Positions 54,322-62,826 of a stretch of 64,000 bases of DNA are shown here, in pieces. The stretch is from Chryseobacterium camelliae. Lineage in GTDB: Bacteria; Bacteroidota; Bacteroidia; Flavobacteriales; Weeksellaceae. The notes under the pieces are model-generated. The model did not search any database. It was not told the DNA's origin and was given only the letters and a program-made list of their open reading frames with translations. Each line of letters opens with the position of its first letter. Positions within the stretch are counted from its first letter, which is position 1. The position numbers were made by a program, and so were the translations under genes. The stretch covers positions 1,984,001 to 2,048,000 of the forward strand of contig NZ_JAUTAL010000001.1 of NCBI RefSeq assembly GCF_030818575.1, in the 5' to 3' direction.

Positions 54322-55215
54322 TTAAACTTCATCTTCCCAGATTACATGCGCAATCTTCCAGCCATCAGTATCCTTCCTCAGATGAAAAAACTTATGGCCG
54401 CTGCCTTCAAAATAATCTCCGTTAAGCCACCCTTTTTTGGAGTATTTTGAATAACGCTGCGCTATGTTTCCCCTGATCCTGGTTTCCTCATCTGTTTCAA
54501 ATTCACTGAATTGCTGCAAGGTACCGTCAGTCAGCATTTTTTTCCTGGGCTCAATAAAAGATTCCAGTCCATACAGGTCTGCATGCTCACCGGATGCCCT
54601 GATGATGCTCACAGAAGCAGAGCATATGTCATGTATCGACCTGAAATCCGGTTCCTGCAAAGTATTGTCAAAGAGACTGAAAAACGAGCGGATGATTTTT
54701 CCGATCCGGATCTCATCTGTATTTAAAGCATACTGCAACAGTATTTTTCCATCTGCCTCTACCCTGCTCTCAAAAGTAAACTTCAGCTTTTCCAGAAGCC
54801 TGACCGAACGGCTGTTCTCTTCAGTTGTCACAGCCACGATTTTATCTGACAATACCTCTTCCGGAAGTGTTTCCAGTACAGCTCTGGTAGCTTCTGAGGA
54901 ATATCCTGCTCCGGTGTATTCCGGCAGAAAAGCAAATCCGATATCATAATACTCAAGATAATCCCTTTTAATAAGCGTAATAATGCCTGCCGGATGATCA
55001 TCAGCCTTCAGCCTTACCGTCCAGTATTTAATATGGGGGCTGCCTGTAATTTTTTCGATATAATCTACCGCATCATCTGGTGTCTGTATATTTCTGTCGC
55101 CGATAAACTCCAGCCATCCGGGAGAATTGACCAACTCAAGAATAAATAAATGATCATGCGCCTGAAGCTCATTGATTATAAGCCTGTCTGTTAAAATTTC
55201 TTTTCTGGCTATCAT
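54322..55215 (-). CDS. GNAT N-acetyltransferase fused to an NTF2/SnoaL-like domain
   Basis: The 297-residue protein starts at ATG 55215 (MIARKEILTDRLIINELQAH; the longer frame upstream runs into the VOC gene). Residues about 5-170 form a GNAT of the RimJ/RimL type (YYDIGFAFLPEYTGAGYSSE). The rest (about 175-297) looks like an NTF2-like/SnoaL domain (GKIIRSFFSLFDNT, GDYFEGSGHKFFHLRKDTDG, WKIAHVIWEDEV). Such a fusion is unusual to me. It lies 28 nt after the VOC gene and may be co-transcribed. Confidence 0.75.
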   Translation of the reverse strand: MIARKEILTDRLIINELQAHDHLFILELVNSPGWLEFIGDRNIQTPDDAVDYIEKITGSPHIKYWTVRLKADDHPAGIITLIKRDYLEYYDIGFAFLPEYTGAGYSSEATRAVLETLPEEVLSDKIVAVTTEENSRSVRLLEKLKFTFESRVEADGKILLQYALNTDEIRIGKIIRSFFSLFDNTLQEPDFRSIHDICSASVSIIRASGEHADLYGLESFIEPRKKMLTDGTLQQFSEFETDEETRIRGNIAQRYSKYSKKGWLNGDYFEGSGHKFFHLRKDTDGWKIAHVIWEDEV

Positions 55216-55243
55216 AAGGATAAGGTATTGATTGCTCTCATCA

Positions 55244-55606
55244 CTAATTTTTGTGCTGCAGGATATTGATGAGTTTCCCGAATGGATCCCGGACGTAAAA
55301 CCGCCGTACCTTCCAGGGCTCATCTACGGGTCCGTACTCCACAGAAAACCCTGATTCTTTCATCCGATAGTAAACGGCATCCACATCATTGACTTCTACA
55401 GACAGATCCGGGACTTCCGTTCCGGAGCCTCCCTCTGTTGCGAAGCTCACTTGCACATCTGTTTTTTCATTATTACCATAAGTTGTAATCCAGCCATGAT
55501 CCATCAACACTTTTAGGCCGAGTATTTCACCATAAAAAACCTCAGCAGCAGCGGTATCTGCTATTTTGATATTAGCAACAATTCTTTTCACCTGTATAGG
55601 ATTCAT
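55244..55606 (-). CDS. VOC (glyoxalase/bleomycin-resistance-like) family protein
   Basis: The 120-residue protein (ATG 55606, MNPIQVKRIVANIKIADTAA; a longer frame to 55657 is possible) has two beta-alpha-beta-beta-beta halves: VANIKIADTAAAEVFYGEIL and EVNDVDAVYYRMKESGFSVE, and ends VRDPFGKLINIL, where the Glu/His-type metal ligand of the family is replaced by Lys. It may bind a small ligand without metal. Co-directional with the GNAT fusion. Confidence 0.85.
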   Translation of the reverse strand: MNPIQVKRIVANIKIADTAAAEVFYGEILGLKVLMDHGWITTYGNNEKTDVQVSFATEGGSGTEVPDLSVEVNDVDAVYYRMKESGFSVEYGPVDEPWKVRRFYVRDPFGKLINILQHKN

Positions 55607-55713
55607 CGTTCTTATTATTAATGTGTTTCCTTCACGAATGTAGTGAATTACCTTCACATAAAGAATTTAAAAAGGTTAGGATGAAGTTCCCTGTAGCCTC
55701 GCATCAAACGATA

Positions 55714-56346
55714 TCACCCCACAACTCCCAGCCTGCTTGCGGCCATCATTAGCTCTGCGACATTTTTCACCGCGAATTTCTGGATCAGGTTCCGGCGGTG
55801 GGTATCGATGGTCAGCGGGCTGAGGAAAAGCTCTTCACCTATGATCTGGCTTGTTTTCCCTTCAGCAAGCATGGCCAGGATCTGCTTTTCCCGCCGTGTG
55901 AGTTTCGGGGGTCCTTCAGTAACATTTTTTGATGGACGGCTGATGATTTCAATGACCTCACGGCTGTAGCATATATTTCCTTTTACAGCCTCTTCAATAC
56001 ACTTCCTGAGTTCAGGAAGTGAACTGTTTTTAAGCAGGTAGCCACTGGCTCCGTTCTGTATGGTCTGCAAAATGATGCTCCGCTCCGTATGGTTGCTGAG
56101 GATGAGGATAAGGGTATTTTCAGACACTTCCTTGATCATCAGGCAAAGATCCATGCCATTAATATCCGGCAGGGTGATATCCAGCAGCACCAGGTCTGTA
56201 CGGTGGGCTTTCATATAGCTGAGCAGTTCGCGGCCTTTGCAGAAGCCTTCCACAATGTCAATATTTTCTTCATGGGAAAGAAGGTTTCTGAGCCCTTCAA
56301 TCACAATAGGATGATCATCAACGATCACAGTGCGTAATTTATCCAT
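55714..56346 (-). CDS. NarL/LuxR-type response regulator
   Basis: The 210-residue protein has a receiver (VIVDDHPIVIEGL; phospho-Asp56 in LVLLDITLPDINGMD) and a LuxR HTH (LTRREKQILAMLAEGKTSQI and LSPLTIDTHRRNLIQKFAV). Its start overlaps the stop of the TPR kinase at 56339 by 8 nt, so the two form a two-component pair. Confidence 0.93.
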   Translation of the reverse strand: MDKLRTVIVDDHPIVIEGLRNLLSHEENIDIVEGFCKGRELLSYMKAHRTDLVLLDITLPDINGMDLCLMIKEVSENTLILILSNHTERSIILQTIQNGASGYLLKNSSLPELRKCIEEAVKGNICYSREVIEIISRPSKNVTEGPPKLTRREKQILAMLAEGKTSQIIGEELFLSPLTIDTHRRNLIQKFAVKNVAELMMAASRLGVVG

Positions 56347-58342
56347 CTGTAGTTGTGCTAAGTTCTATATTAATCGTAGTTCCCTCATCCGGCGCAGAGA
56401 GAATCTCCAGATGTCCTTTCAGATAGGCAATCCGGTTATTCAGGTTGTCAAGGCCCATTCCTTTTCCTCCCTTAAGGGTATCAGGATCAAAACCAGAGCC
56501 GTCATCTTCAAAAGTAATAAAAATAGTGGATCCGTTCTGGCTGCACTGCATCAGGATATTGGCAGCTCCGGAATGCCGGATGGAATTGGAAATCAGCTCC
56601 TGAATGATGCGGTAAATATTCAGCTGCACATTAAGGGGAATATCTTTCCTGATGCCGAACGATTCACATGAAATTTCCAGTCCGTCGCGCATGTAAAATT
56701 CACACAGGTCTTTCAGTGCTGTCTCCAGCCCGAATTTCAAAAGAGTATCCGGCACCATGTTCCTGGCAATACGCCGCAGCTCGCTTACCGCTTCATCAAG
56801 CTGGCCAACCGTCCTCCGGAATTTTTTATCTTCCCATACATCAGACTGGTCTTCGGCCCATGAGGATAGGTTGATCTTTACTCCGGCCAACATTCCGCCG
56901 AGGCCGTCATGTAAATCCCGCGCGATACGTTCGCGTTCAAGCTCTTCTCCATCCAGCATGGCTTTGGCCACCTTCAGCTGTTGTTTCTGCTCCATTTCAC
57001 TCAATTGCTGACGATAATTGATTTCTTTTTGTTCGGCAAGCCTGCGCTTATTCCGGGCACTGAGGATCGCAAATCCCAATACGGCAAAAAGCAGGAGGCA
57101 TCCAATGCTCAGAATACCTCTGTACAGCCGCTCATTTTTGGTATTTAGGGCTGCCTGACGGTTTTGGGCCTGTAAAGCGGCAATTTTCTGGCGGCTTTGG
57201 GCTGTACGGTATTTGGTTTCCAGCTCGTTGATTTTCAGTTTGCTTTCGCTGCTATTGATGCTGTCTGTTATCTTCCGTTGCAGGTTCAGCCATTGGTATG
57301 CCGACTGATAATCTTTAAGCTGCTCATTGGTTTTGGCAAGTTCACCATAAATCATTGCCTTATCCAGGCTATTGCGCATTAACGTCCGGTCTTTTACAAT
57401 ATCCATCAGGATTTTTCTTGCATCCTTAAAATTTTTCTGTTGGCTGTAGATATTGTACTTCCTGAATACAAGCTGCTGGTGCAGCTGGTTCTGATGGAAT
57501 TTCTCTGCCAGAGCAATCCCCAGATCAGCGCTTTTCAACGCTTTGTCCAATGCATTGATCGTTGTATAATACAATGTTTCATTGTAATAATAAAGGGTGT
57601 TGTTGATCGAATTCGGATACGGCAGAAGTAGTTTTTTTGCTTTCTGCAACATCGTCAGCGCCTTTTCACCCTGTGCAGTATAACAGTATATGCTTACACC
57701 GCTCAGATAAGCAAAAAGAAGGGTACTGGATGCAGGGGCTGTTTTTTCAAGCAGTTCAACAGCTTTCTGATTATAATCTGACGCTTTACCAAATTGGGCA
57801 TTGTTCATTAATATGGTAGCGAGCTGGGTATAAAAGTGTCCCTTCATCACCGGATTACCGGCTTTTTCAGCATAAGGAATTGCTTTTCCGATGGTAATTC
57901 CGGTAATGAAATCGTATCCTTTCTCATCTTTATTCATGAGAGCATAATTGTACCAGGCAGAAGCCAGTTTTTCATATGCTCTTTTATCATGGAAAGAAGC
58001 CAGTTCCTGTATGGATTTTTTAAATGCTGCAGAAGCCTTTGCAGGATCTGAGCTGAAATAATACTGACCTTCGTAAAAAGGAATGACAGCGCGGTAATAG
58101 GGATACTTCTGTGCCAGCTTTTTGCCTGCTACCAGGTTCGCCCTGCTTTTTACGGTATCCCTGAATTTCCAGTAATCCACCAGTGCAAAGCAGGCATCAG
58201 CCTTAAGGGTATCCGGCTTTTCAGACCATAAGATGTTCTGCAGACTGTCAAGATACTTTATTTCATCCAATGGAATCTGCTGCTGCGCCATTAATCGCAC
58301 AGGAAGCCAAAAGAACATCAGAATCCAATAATAATTTTTCAT
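56339..58342 (-). CDS. TPR-containing sensor histidine kinase (HisKA_3)
   Basis: The 667-residue kinase has a signal peptide, a periplasmic region of tetratricopeptide-like helices (about 30-370), a helix-rich coiled segment, a membrane span (about 402-425, LYRGILSIGCLLLFAVLGFA), and a cytoplasmic NarL-type kinase: His478 in ERIARDLHDGLGGML, and HATPase motifs ELISNSIRHSG, DDGSGFD and GMGLDNLNNRI. This TPR-kinase architecture is common in Bacteroidetes. It is upstream of the LuxR regulator. Signal unknown. Confidence 0.9.
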   Translation of the reverse strand: MKNYYWILMFFWLPVRLMAQQQIPLDEIKYLDSLQNILWSEKPDTLKADACFALVDYWKFRDTVKSRANLVAGKKLAQKYPYYRAVIPFYEGQYYFSSDPAKASAAFKKSIQELASFHDKRAYEKLASAWYNYALMNKDEKGYDFITGITIGKAIPYAEKAGNPVMKGHFYTQLATILMNNAQFGKASDYNQKAVELLEKTAPASSTLLFAYLSGVSIYCYTAQGEKALTMLQKAKKLLLPYPNSINNTLYYYNETLYYTTINALDKALKSADLGIALAEKFHQNQLHQQLVFRKYNIYSQQKNFKDARKILMDIVKDRTLMRNSLDKAMIYGELAKTNEQLKDYQSAYQWLNLQRKITDSINSSESKLKINELETKYRTAQSRQKIAALQAQNRQAALNTKNERLYRGILSIGCLLLFAVLGFAILSARNKRRLAEQKEINYRQQLSEMEQKQQLKVAKAMLDGEELERERIARDLHDGLGGMLAGVKINLSSWAEDQSDVWEDKKFRRTVGQLDEAVSELRRIARNMVPDTLLKFGLETALKDLCEFYMRDGLEISCESFGIRKDIPLNVQLNIYRIIQELISNSIRHSGAANILMQCSQNGSTIFITFEDDGSGFDPDTLKGGKGMGLDNLNNRIAYLKGHLEILSAPDEGTTINIELSTTTDG

Positions 58343-58516
58343 TTTCTCGCATCAATATTTAAAAAAGACGATCGTCTCTCTTTTATTATCAGATGTAAAT
58401 ATGCGGCAAAAATCTTCATGATGCTTCATTTTCATTAATTTGTGTAAAAAACTACTTAAAAATCAGTAGAAAAAAAATACCGTTAAGCCGGTATTTCATA
58501 TCGGTTTTTCTTGCCC

Positions 58517-58524
58517 TAGCTTTG
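58517..58524 (+). promoter_or_regulatory. Promoter box (TAGCTTTG) before the 58552 gene
   Basis: TAGCTTTG matches TAnnTTTG; transcription would begin about 58530, 22 nt before the ATG at 58552. No exact -33 TTTG. Confidence 0.4.
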
Positions 58525-58551
58525 TGTTAAACCTCATTAACACTTAAAAAT

Positions 58552-59130
58552 ATGAATTCCTCAATCCTGAAAAAAGTCCTGACGGAATATAGGCTCCGGC
58601 TTTCCGTACTGGGTATTTTTCTGAGCCTAACCTTCTTAGGATCCGGAATGATTTCCTGTTCTAAAGATGATGATACCGCGGGAGATTCTGGCAATTATTA
58701 TTTCCGGGCAGCCATTGACGGAAGAAAGGTAAATTTTCATAATGCCAAATTCCAGGGCGGAGGAGATGACAACCGTTGGGAACATATTGTTATCGGGGGA
58801 TATGAGAACTCTTACCCTACAGACGGCAGCCTGCCCTCCCCGTCTCTTGATTTTGAAATATGGAGAATTGGTGGCAATATTAGTGCAGGGACCTACACCA
58901 CTCCGGCTGAAGAGGGAATGATTGCACGCTATGCCATTCAAACAAAAGAAGAGACTCTTGTATACAGTACATCTTATGGCGATGATGTATTCAGCGTCAA
59001 CATAGAAACGATAAGCAAAGAGGGTATCAGAGGCACATTATCAGGAAAGTTAAGGTCTATCAATGGTGATGTTGTCAATGTTACTGAAGGATCTTTTAAC
59101 CTTCCTTACGACACCATGATCAATCCGTAA
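58552..59130 (+). CDS. Secreted lipoprotein-like protein, unknown function
   Basis: The 192-residue product has an unusually long N-terminal head (about 16 residues) before a hydrophobic stretch that ends in a lipobox-like GMISCSKDDD (Cys about 36). The body is beta-rich (GNYYFRAAIDGRKVNFHNAK, FNLPYDTMINP). It is the first of three secreted proteins in one rightward run, divergent from the TPR kinase/LuxR pair, whose regulator may control them. No family recognised. Confidence 0.6.
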   Translation: MNSSILKKVLTEYRLRLSVLGIFLSLTFLGSGMISCSKDDDTAGDSGNYYFRAAIDGRKVNFHNAKFQGGGDDNRWEHIVIGGYENSYPTDGSLPSPSLDFEIWRIGGNISAGTYTTPAEEGMIARYAIQTKEETLVYSTSYGDDVFSVNIETISKEGIRGTLSGKLRSINGDVVNVTEGSFNLPYDTMINP

Positions 59131-59148
59131 AACAAATTGCAAAAAATT

Positions 59149-59775
59149 ATGAAAAACACATTTTTAACTCTGATGATAGCGGCCGGTACTGTATTTCCGG
59201 TGGCTGTGGCTGCCCAATACAGGGAGCCTGAAAAAAAAGACAAACAGGAAGTTTTCTATCCGCAGGTTTCATTTGATTCCCTTCAGGCTAAGAAGATGCT
59301 GGCCAGAGGAAGTGCAACCATTAAAGGAGTAGCATTTACCAAGCAAAAAAATGGATGGGGAATAAAACCACTTCTTGGTGATCGTATCTTAGCCAACCAG
59401 ATCAGGGTGGTCCTTCTGCCGGTGACCCCGTATTTCAATGCATGGTACCAGCTCAGGAAAGAAAAAGAAAATACAAGGAAAAGACGTTACGTATATCTTT
59501 CCAACGATGCCTACCGATACAGGCTGGAAGCGATTACCAACAGCAGCGGGGAATTTACCTTTCCTGAAATGAAGCCTGGAACATATTTTCTTCAGGGTTT
59601 CCTGCCCTACACAGAAAATAAGTATTACCATGAATATACAGGAACTGCGTCCGACGGTTATAACCGCACTAATTATTATGATCTTAAACAGTACAGCGTT
59701 AACCATGAAGACCGGATCGAGGCCTTCGTTGAGGTTAAGGAAAACGGTGAAATTGTAAAAGTGAAGCTTCATTAA
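59149..59775 (+). CDS. Secreted protein with carboxypeptidase-regulatory-like domain
   Basis: The 208-residue product (ATG 59149 gives the signal peptide MKNTFLTLMIAAGTVFPVAV; the longer frame adds four residues) has a Ser/Gly-rich propeptide and a beta-sandwich of the carboxypeptidase-regulatory type (EAITNSSGEFTFPEMKPGTY and FLQGFLPY), which occurs in surface proteins of this phylum. 19 nt after the stop of the preceding lipoprotein gene, so co-transcribed. Confidence 0.65.
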   Translation: MKNTFLTLMIAAGTVFPVAVAAQYREPEKKDKQEVFYPQVSFDSLQAKKMLARGSATIKGVAFTKQKNGWGIKPLLGDRILANQIRVVLLPVTPYFNAWYQLRKEKENTRKRRYVYLSNDAYRYRLEAITNSSGEFTFPEMKPGTYFLQGFLPYTENKYYHEYTGTASDGYNRTNYYDLKQYSVNHEDRIEAFVEVKENGEIVKVKLH

Positions 59776-59811
59776 AAAACACATATTCATTACCACCAAA
59801 TCAATTGATAT

Positions 59812-60594
59812 ATGCTACATGCAAAGTTGTCTAACCGTTCTGTCTTCTTGTTACTGATGTTTGCATCGCTGTATTCACAGGCACAACTGGGAACATTATG
59901 GCAGAAAGCCAAAGAAAAAACAGAAAAGGCCGTAAATAAAGTGATGCCTAAAAAAAACAGTACCCAGGCGGTAGAAGCTGAAGCATCAGCCCCTTTCATC
60001 CCGGGAAATATGCCCCTTTTTTCTGAAGATTTTTCAGGCTATACTGCAGGAGCTACCGTAAGTACCATTAAAAGCAACGGACTGGCTGCGGTAACCGGGC
60101 TGAAGGGGCATTCCGGAAAATGGATGCCTATTGAAGACAAAGCTGTCTACAAACTTACCAAAGCAATACCCTATCCGGAACATTTCACGGTCACTTTCGA
60201 TCTTCTGGCAACGGGTGATCAGATAAAAGATATCGCTCCGCTGTCATTCGGTTTTGCGTCGGACAACAGTACGAAGGAATATACCAGCAATTCCGGAGCC
60301 TATGTGGAACTTCAGTATTATGATGCCAATATGGTGAATACAGGAAGCAAAAATCCTGAAAAATTTGCCAACAATACGTTTGACCTTGAACCTTACCTCA
60401 ATACCGTTATGCATATAAATCTTGAAGTAAACGGCCAAAGGATGATCGTATACCTGGGCAACAGGAAAATTGCTGACGGGATTTTCTTTGCTCCTTCAGC
60501 AGGAAAGAACTTTTATATTTCTGCCCCATGGCAGTACAGTAACGGAGCAAAGGTATTTCTGAGCAACATCAAAATAGCCGGATTCAATCAGTAA
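59812..60594 (+). CDS. Secreted protein with a concanavalin-like beta-sandwich, unknown function
   Basis: The 260-residue product has a signal peptide ending SQAQ and an Ala/Lys-rich linker (KAKEKTEKAVNKVMPKKNST), then a beta-jelly-roll-like domain (FSGYTAGATVSTIKSNGLAA, LEVNGQRMIVYLGNRKIADG, SNIKIAG at the end). The layout resembles lectin/glucanase-like domains of many Bacteroidetes surface proteins, but no catalytic site is visible. It follows the 59149 gene after 36 nt. Confidence 0.6.
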   Translation: MLHAKLSNRSVFLLLMFASLYSQAQLGTLWQKAKEKTEKAVNKVMPKKNSTQAVEAEASAPFIPGNMPLFSEDFSGYTAGATVSTIKSNGLAAVTGLKGHSGKWMPIEDKAVYKLTKAIPYPEHFTVTFDLLATGDQIKDIAPLSFGFASDNSTKEYTSNSGAYVELQYYDANMVNTGSKNPEKFANNTFDLEPYLNTVMHINLEVNGQRMIVYLGNRKIADGIFFAPSAGKNFYISAPWQYSNGAKVFLSNIKIAGFNQ

Positions 60595-60674
60595 AAACAC
60601 AAACCTGGTTGAATGCTAATACATTATACGGACGAAAGTCCACCCCAAAACCAATCATGATGAGATAATTATCG

Positions 60675-60705
60675 AATCCGTTTTGCTAGTTTTGTAAAAC
60701 GGATT
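60675..60705 (+). terminator. Hairpin after the secreted-protein run, with a TAGTTTTG box in its loop
   Basis: AATCCGTTTT and AAAACGGATT form a 10-bp stem followed by TTTATATT. The loop contains TAGTTTTG (60687-60694), a match to TAnnTTTG, so the same DNA could be a terminator for the upstream run or promoter of the gene at 60721. I cannot decide between them. Confidence 0.55.
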
Positions 60706-60720
60706 TTTATATTGATTTTT

Positions 60721-61926
60721 ATGAATAAAATTTTCCAGATAACGGTAGGGGTTCTGATGATGAGCCATATCAGTGCACAAACCACAGTAACCGGAACAAA
60801 AGGTTATGATATAGACAGCATCATCACAACGGAAATGAACCGTACCGGCATTGTGGGACTGAGTGCCGCTGTGATCGTTGACAAAAAAGTAGCCTGGAAA
60901 AAAGGCTATGGCTTTTCCGACCGGGAAAATCGCATTCCTTTTACGACCAGTACCCTGATGAATATTGCTTCGGTATCGAAGACCATTACAGGAGCCTGCA
61001 TCATGAAAGCGGTGGAACAGGGAAAAGTTTCGCTGGATGAAGATATCAATACATATTTGCCGTTTAAAATAATCAATCCTTATCATCCCGATTCTAAAAT
61101 CACCCTGCGGAACTTAGCCACCCATACTTCGGGGCTTGCCGACAGGTATCCATTGTATACAGACAGCCTGTATACCTACGGCAAGGATGCTGAGCTGCCC
61201 TTAAGCGATTTCCTGAAAAACTATTTTGTTCCGGGCGGGAAATATTACAGCAGGGAAAACTTCATCGATCATGAACCGGGTACATACCGGGAATACTCCA
61301 ATATCGGAGCTGGATTGGCCGGTTATATCGTAGAACTGCGGACAGGAATGAAGCTGAATCAATACAGCAGGAAATATATTTTTAAACCGCTGGGAATGGC
61401 CCGTACCGGATGGTTTCTTTCGGAGGTTGACCTGAAATCCCATACCAGGCTTTATTCAAAGGACAGCAGTACGATAAAGCAGATTCCTTTATATGGATGC
61501 GTTACTTATCCGGACGGCGGCGTAAGGACTTCCGTTGATGATTTATCGCGTTTTTTTATCTTGCTTCTTCAAAACGGTTCTTATAAAGGAAAACAGCTAT
61601 TCAGGGAAAAGGATATCAGGGAGATGCTCAGGTTTCAGTTTACAGGAGACCATAAGCCGGATAACGTTAACCCGGATAAATTAAATTCAGGTATTTTCTG
61701 GGCGACCAAAATGGGCGGAAAACGTATCGGCCATAACGGTTCTGATCCCGGTGTAAGAACTTTTATGCTTTCTGATCTTAACCAGGAAATTGCAGTCATC
61801 CTTTTTGCCAATACTTCACTTAGTGAAAAGGAAGAAGACGTTTTTTTCAATCTCTACGACGCGCTTTACGAATTGGGGCTGAAAATTAAAAACAGTGAAC
61901 ACTCTCCAAAAAAGCATCCACGATAA
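60721..61926 (+). CDS. Beta-lactamase family serine hydrolase (class C-like/esterase)
   Basis: The 401-residue enzyme (ATG 60721; signal peptide ending ISAQ) has the serine-penicillin-binding motifs: SxxK at Ser84-Lys87 (ASVSKTIT), Tyr192-x-Asn194 (REYSNIGAG) and His338-Asn339-Gly340 (GHNGSDPG, in place of KTG). This set is typical of class C beta-lactamases, D-aminopeptidases and EstB-like esterases; the HxG triad fits the esterase/peptidase side. Its presence next to a metallo-beta-lactamase need not mean it hydrolyses beta-lactams. Confidence 0.85.
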   Translation: MNKIFQITVGVLMMSHISAQTTVTGTKGYDIDSIITTEMNRTGIVGLSAAVIVDKKVAWKKGYGFSDRENRIPFTTSTLMNIASVSKTITGACIMKAVEQGKVSLDEDINTYLPFKIINPYHPDSKITLRNLATHTSGLADRYPLYTDSLYTYGKDAELPLSDFLKNYFVPGGKYYSRENFIDHEPGTYREYSNIGAGLAGYIVELRTGMKLNQYSRKYIFKPLGMARTGWFLSEVDLKSHTRLYSKDSSTIKQIPLYGCVTYPDGGVRTSVDDLSRFFILLLQNGSYKGKQLFREKDIREMLRFQFTGDHKPDNVNPDKLNSGIFWATKMGGKRIGHNGSDPGVRTFMLSDLNQEIAVILFANTSLSEKEEDVFFNLYDALYELGLKIKNSEHSPKKHPR

Positions 61927-62002
61927 TCCTGTTTATAGGGTAATCAAGGCATGGATTCAAGTAAGTTATGAACATTCCGTATCAATCAATCCTATATGAT
62001 CT

Positions 62003-62761
62003 ATGAAGTCTATTTTTAATGCATTGGCCATCATTTTATTTTTATGGCTGCAATCAGGCTGCCATCCGCAGAAAAATCAAGTTTTTAAACCTTCTGTTAT
62101 CTACCGTTCTGATCATCTGGTCATCACACAGATATCCAAAAACACTTTTGAGCACACTTCTTTTTTGCAGACCGATGACTTCGGGAATGTACCCTGTAAT
62201 GGACTTATGGTAAGAAACGGCAAAGAGATCGTTATTTTCGATACGCCTGTCCATGATAAAGATTCTGAAGAACTGATCAGATGGGTTCAGGAGAAGCTTC
62301 ACTGTTCTATCACTGCCATTGTTCCGACTCATTTCCACAATGACTGCCTAGGAGGGCTTCAGGCATTTCATAATCATAAGATCCCATCTTATGCCTATAC
62401 GGAAACCATCAGGCTGGCCAGAAAAAATCATTATACAGTCCCGGAGCATGCTTTTTCGGATTCGCTCAGACTTAAGGTGGGACAAGGATATGCTACGGCC
62501 AGATTTTTCGGTGAGGGACACACCAGAGACAATGTGGTAGGGTACTTTCCGGAGGAAAATATCATGTTCGGAGGATGCCTGATCAAAGAGATGGATGCCG
62601 ACAAAGGATATCTGGGAGACTCCAATACCTCCGAATGGTCAGCTACAGTTGAAAAAGTTAAGAAACAATATCCTAACGTAAAAATAGTAATTCCGGGCCA
62701 TGGAGATTACGGAGACCAAAGACTTCTTGACTATACCATTCTCTTGTTTAAAAATAAATAA
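62003..62761 (+). CDS. Subclass B1 metallo-beta-lactamase, lipoprotein
   Basis: The 252-residue enzyme has all six zinc ligands of subclass B1: His110, His112, Asp114 (HFHNDCLGGL), His173 (GEGHTRDN), Cys192 (GGCLIK) and His233 (PGHGDYG). The signal ends in a lipobox (LWLQSGC, Cys20), so it should be lipid-anchored like NDM-1, and not a free periplasmic enzyme. It shares the B1 pattern with the Chryseobacterium IND/CGB group (GEGHTxDNVV, GGCLxK) but the HFHNDCLGGL motif is closer to other Bacteroidetes B1 enzymes. No integron or mobile element surrounds it, so it looks chromosomal. Confidence 0.93.
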   Translation: MKSIFNALAIILFLWLQSGCHPQKNQVFKPSVIYRSDHLVITQISKNTFEHTSFLQTDDFGNVPCNGLMVRNGKEIVIFDTPVHDKDSEELIRWVQEKLHCSITAIVPTHFHNDCLGGLQAFHNHKIPSYAYTETIRLARKNHYTVPEHAFSDSLRLKVGQGYATARFFGEGHTRDNVVGYFPEENIMFGGCLIKEMDADKGYLGDSNTSEWSATVEKVKKQYPNVKIVIPGHGDYGDQRLLDYTILLFKNK

Positions 62762-62795
62762 GGCTGACCTAGGACTTCTTTTTGTAACATAGAAT

Positions 62796-62820
62796 AAGGC
62801 TGTCGTATCCGGACAGCCTT
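62796..62820. terminator. Hairpin between convergent genes
   Basis: AAGGCTGTC and GACAGCCTT form a 9-bp stem with a 7-nt loop; T- and A-rich edges allow use in both directions (the beta-lactamase stop is 35 nt upstream; the leftward gene stops at 62827). Confidence 0.7.
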
Positions 62821-62826
62821 TCAAGG

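Noticed and set aside
62003..62761. Mobile resistance gene cassette
   Set aside because: No integrase, attC-like site, IS or transposon feature within several kilobases; neighbours look chromosomal.
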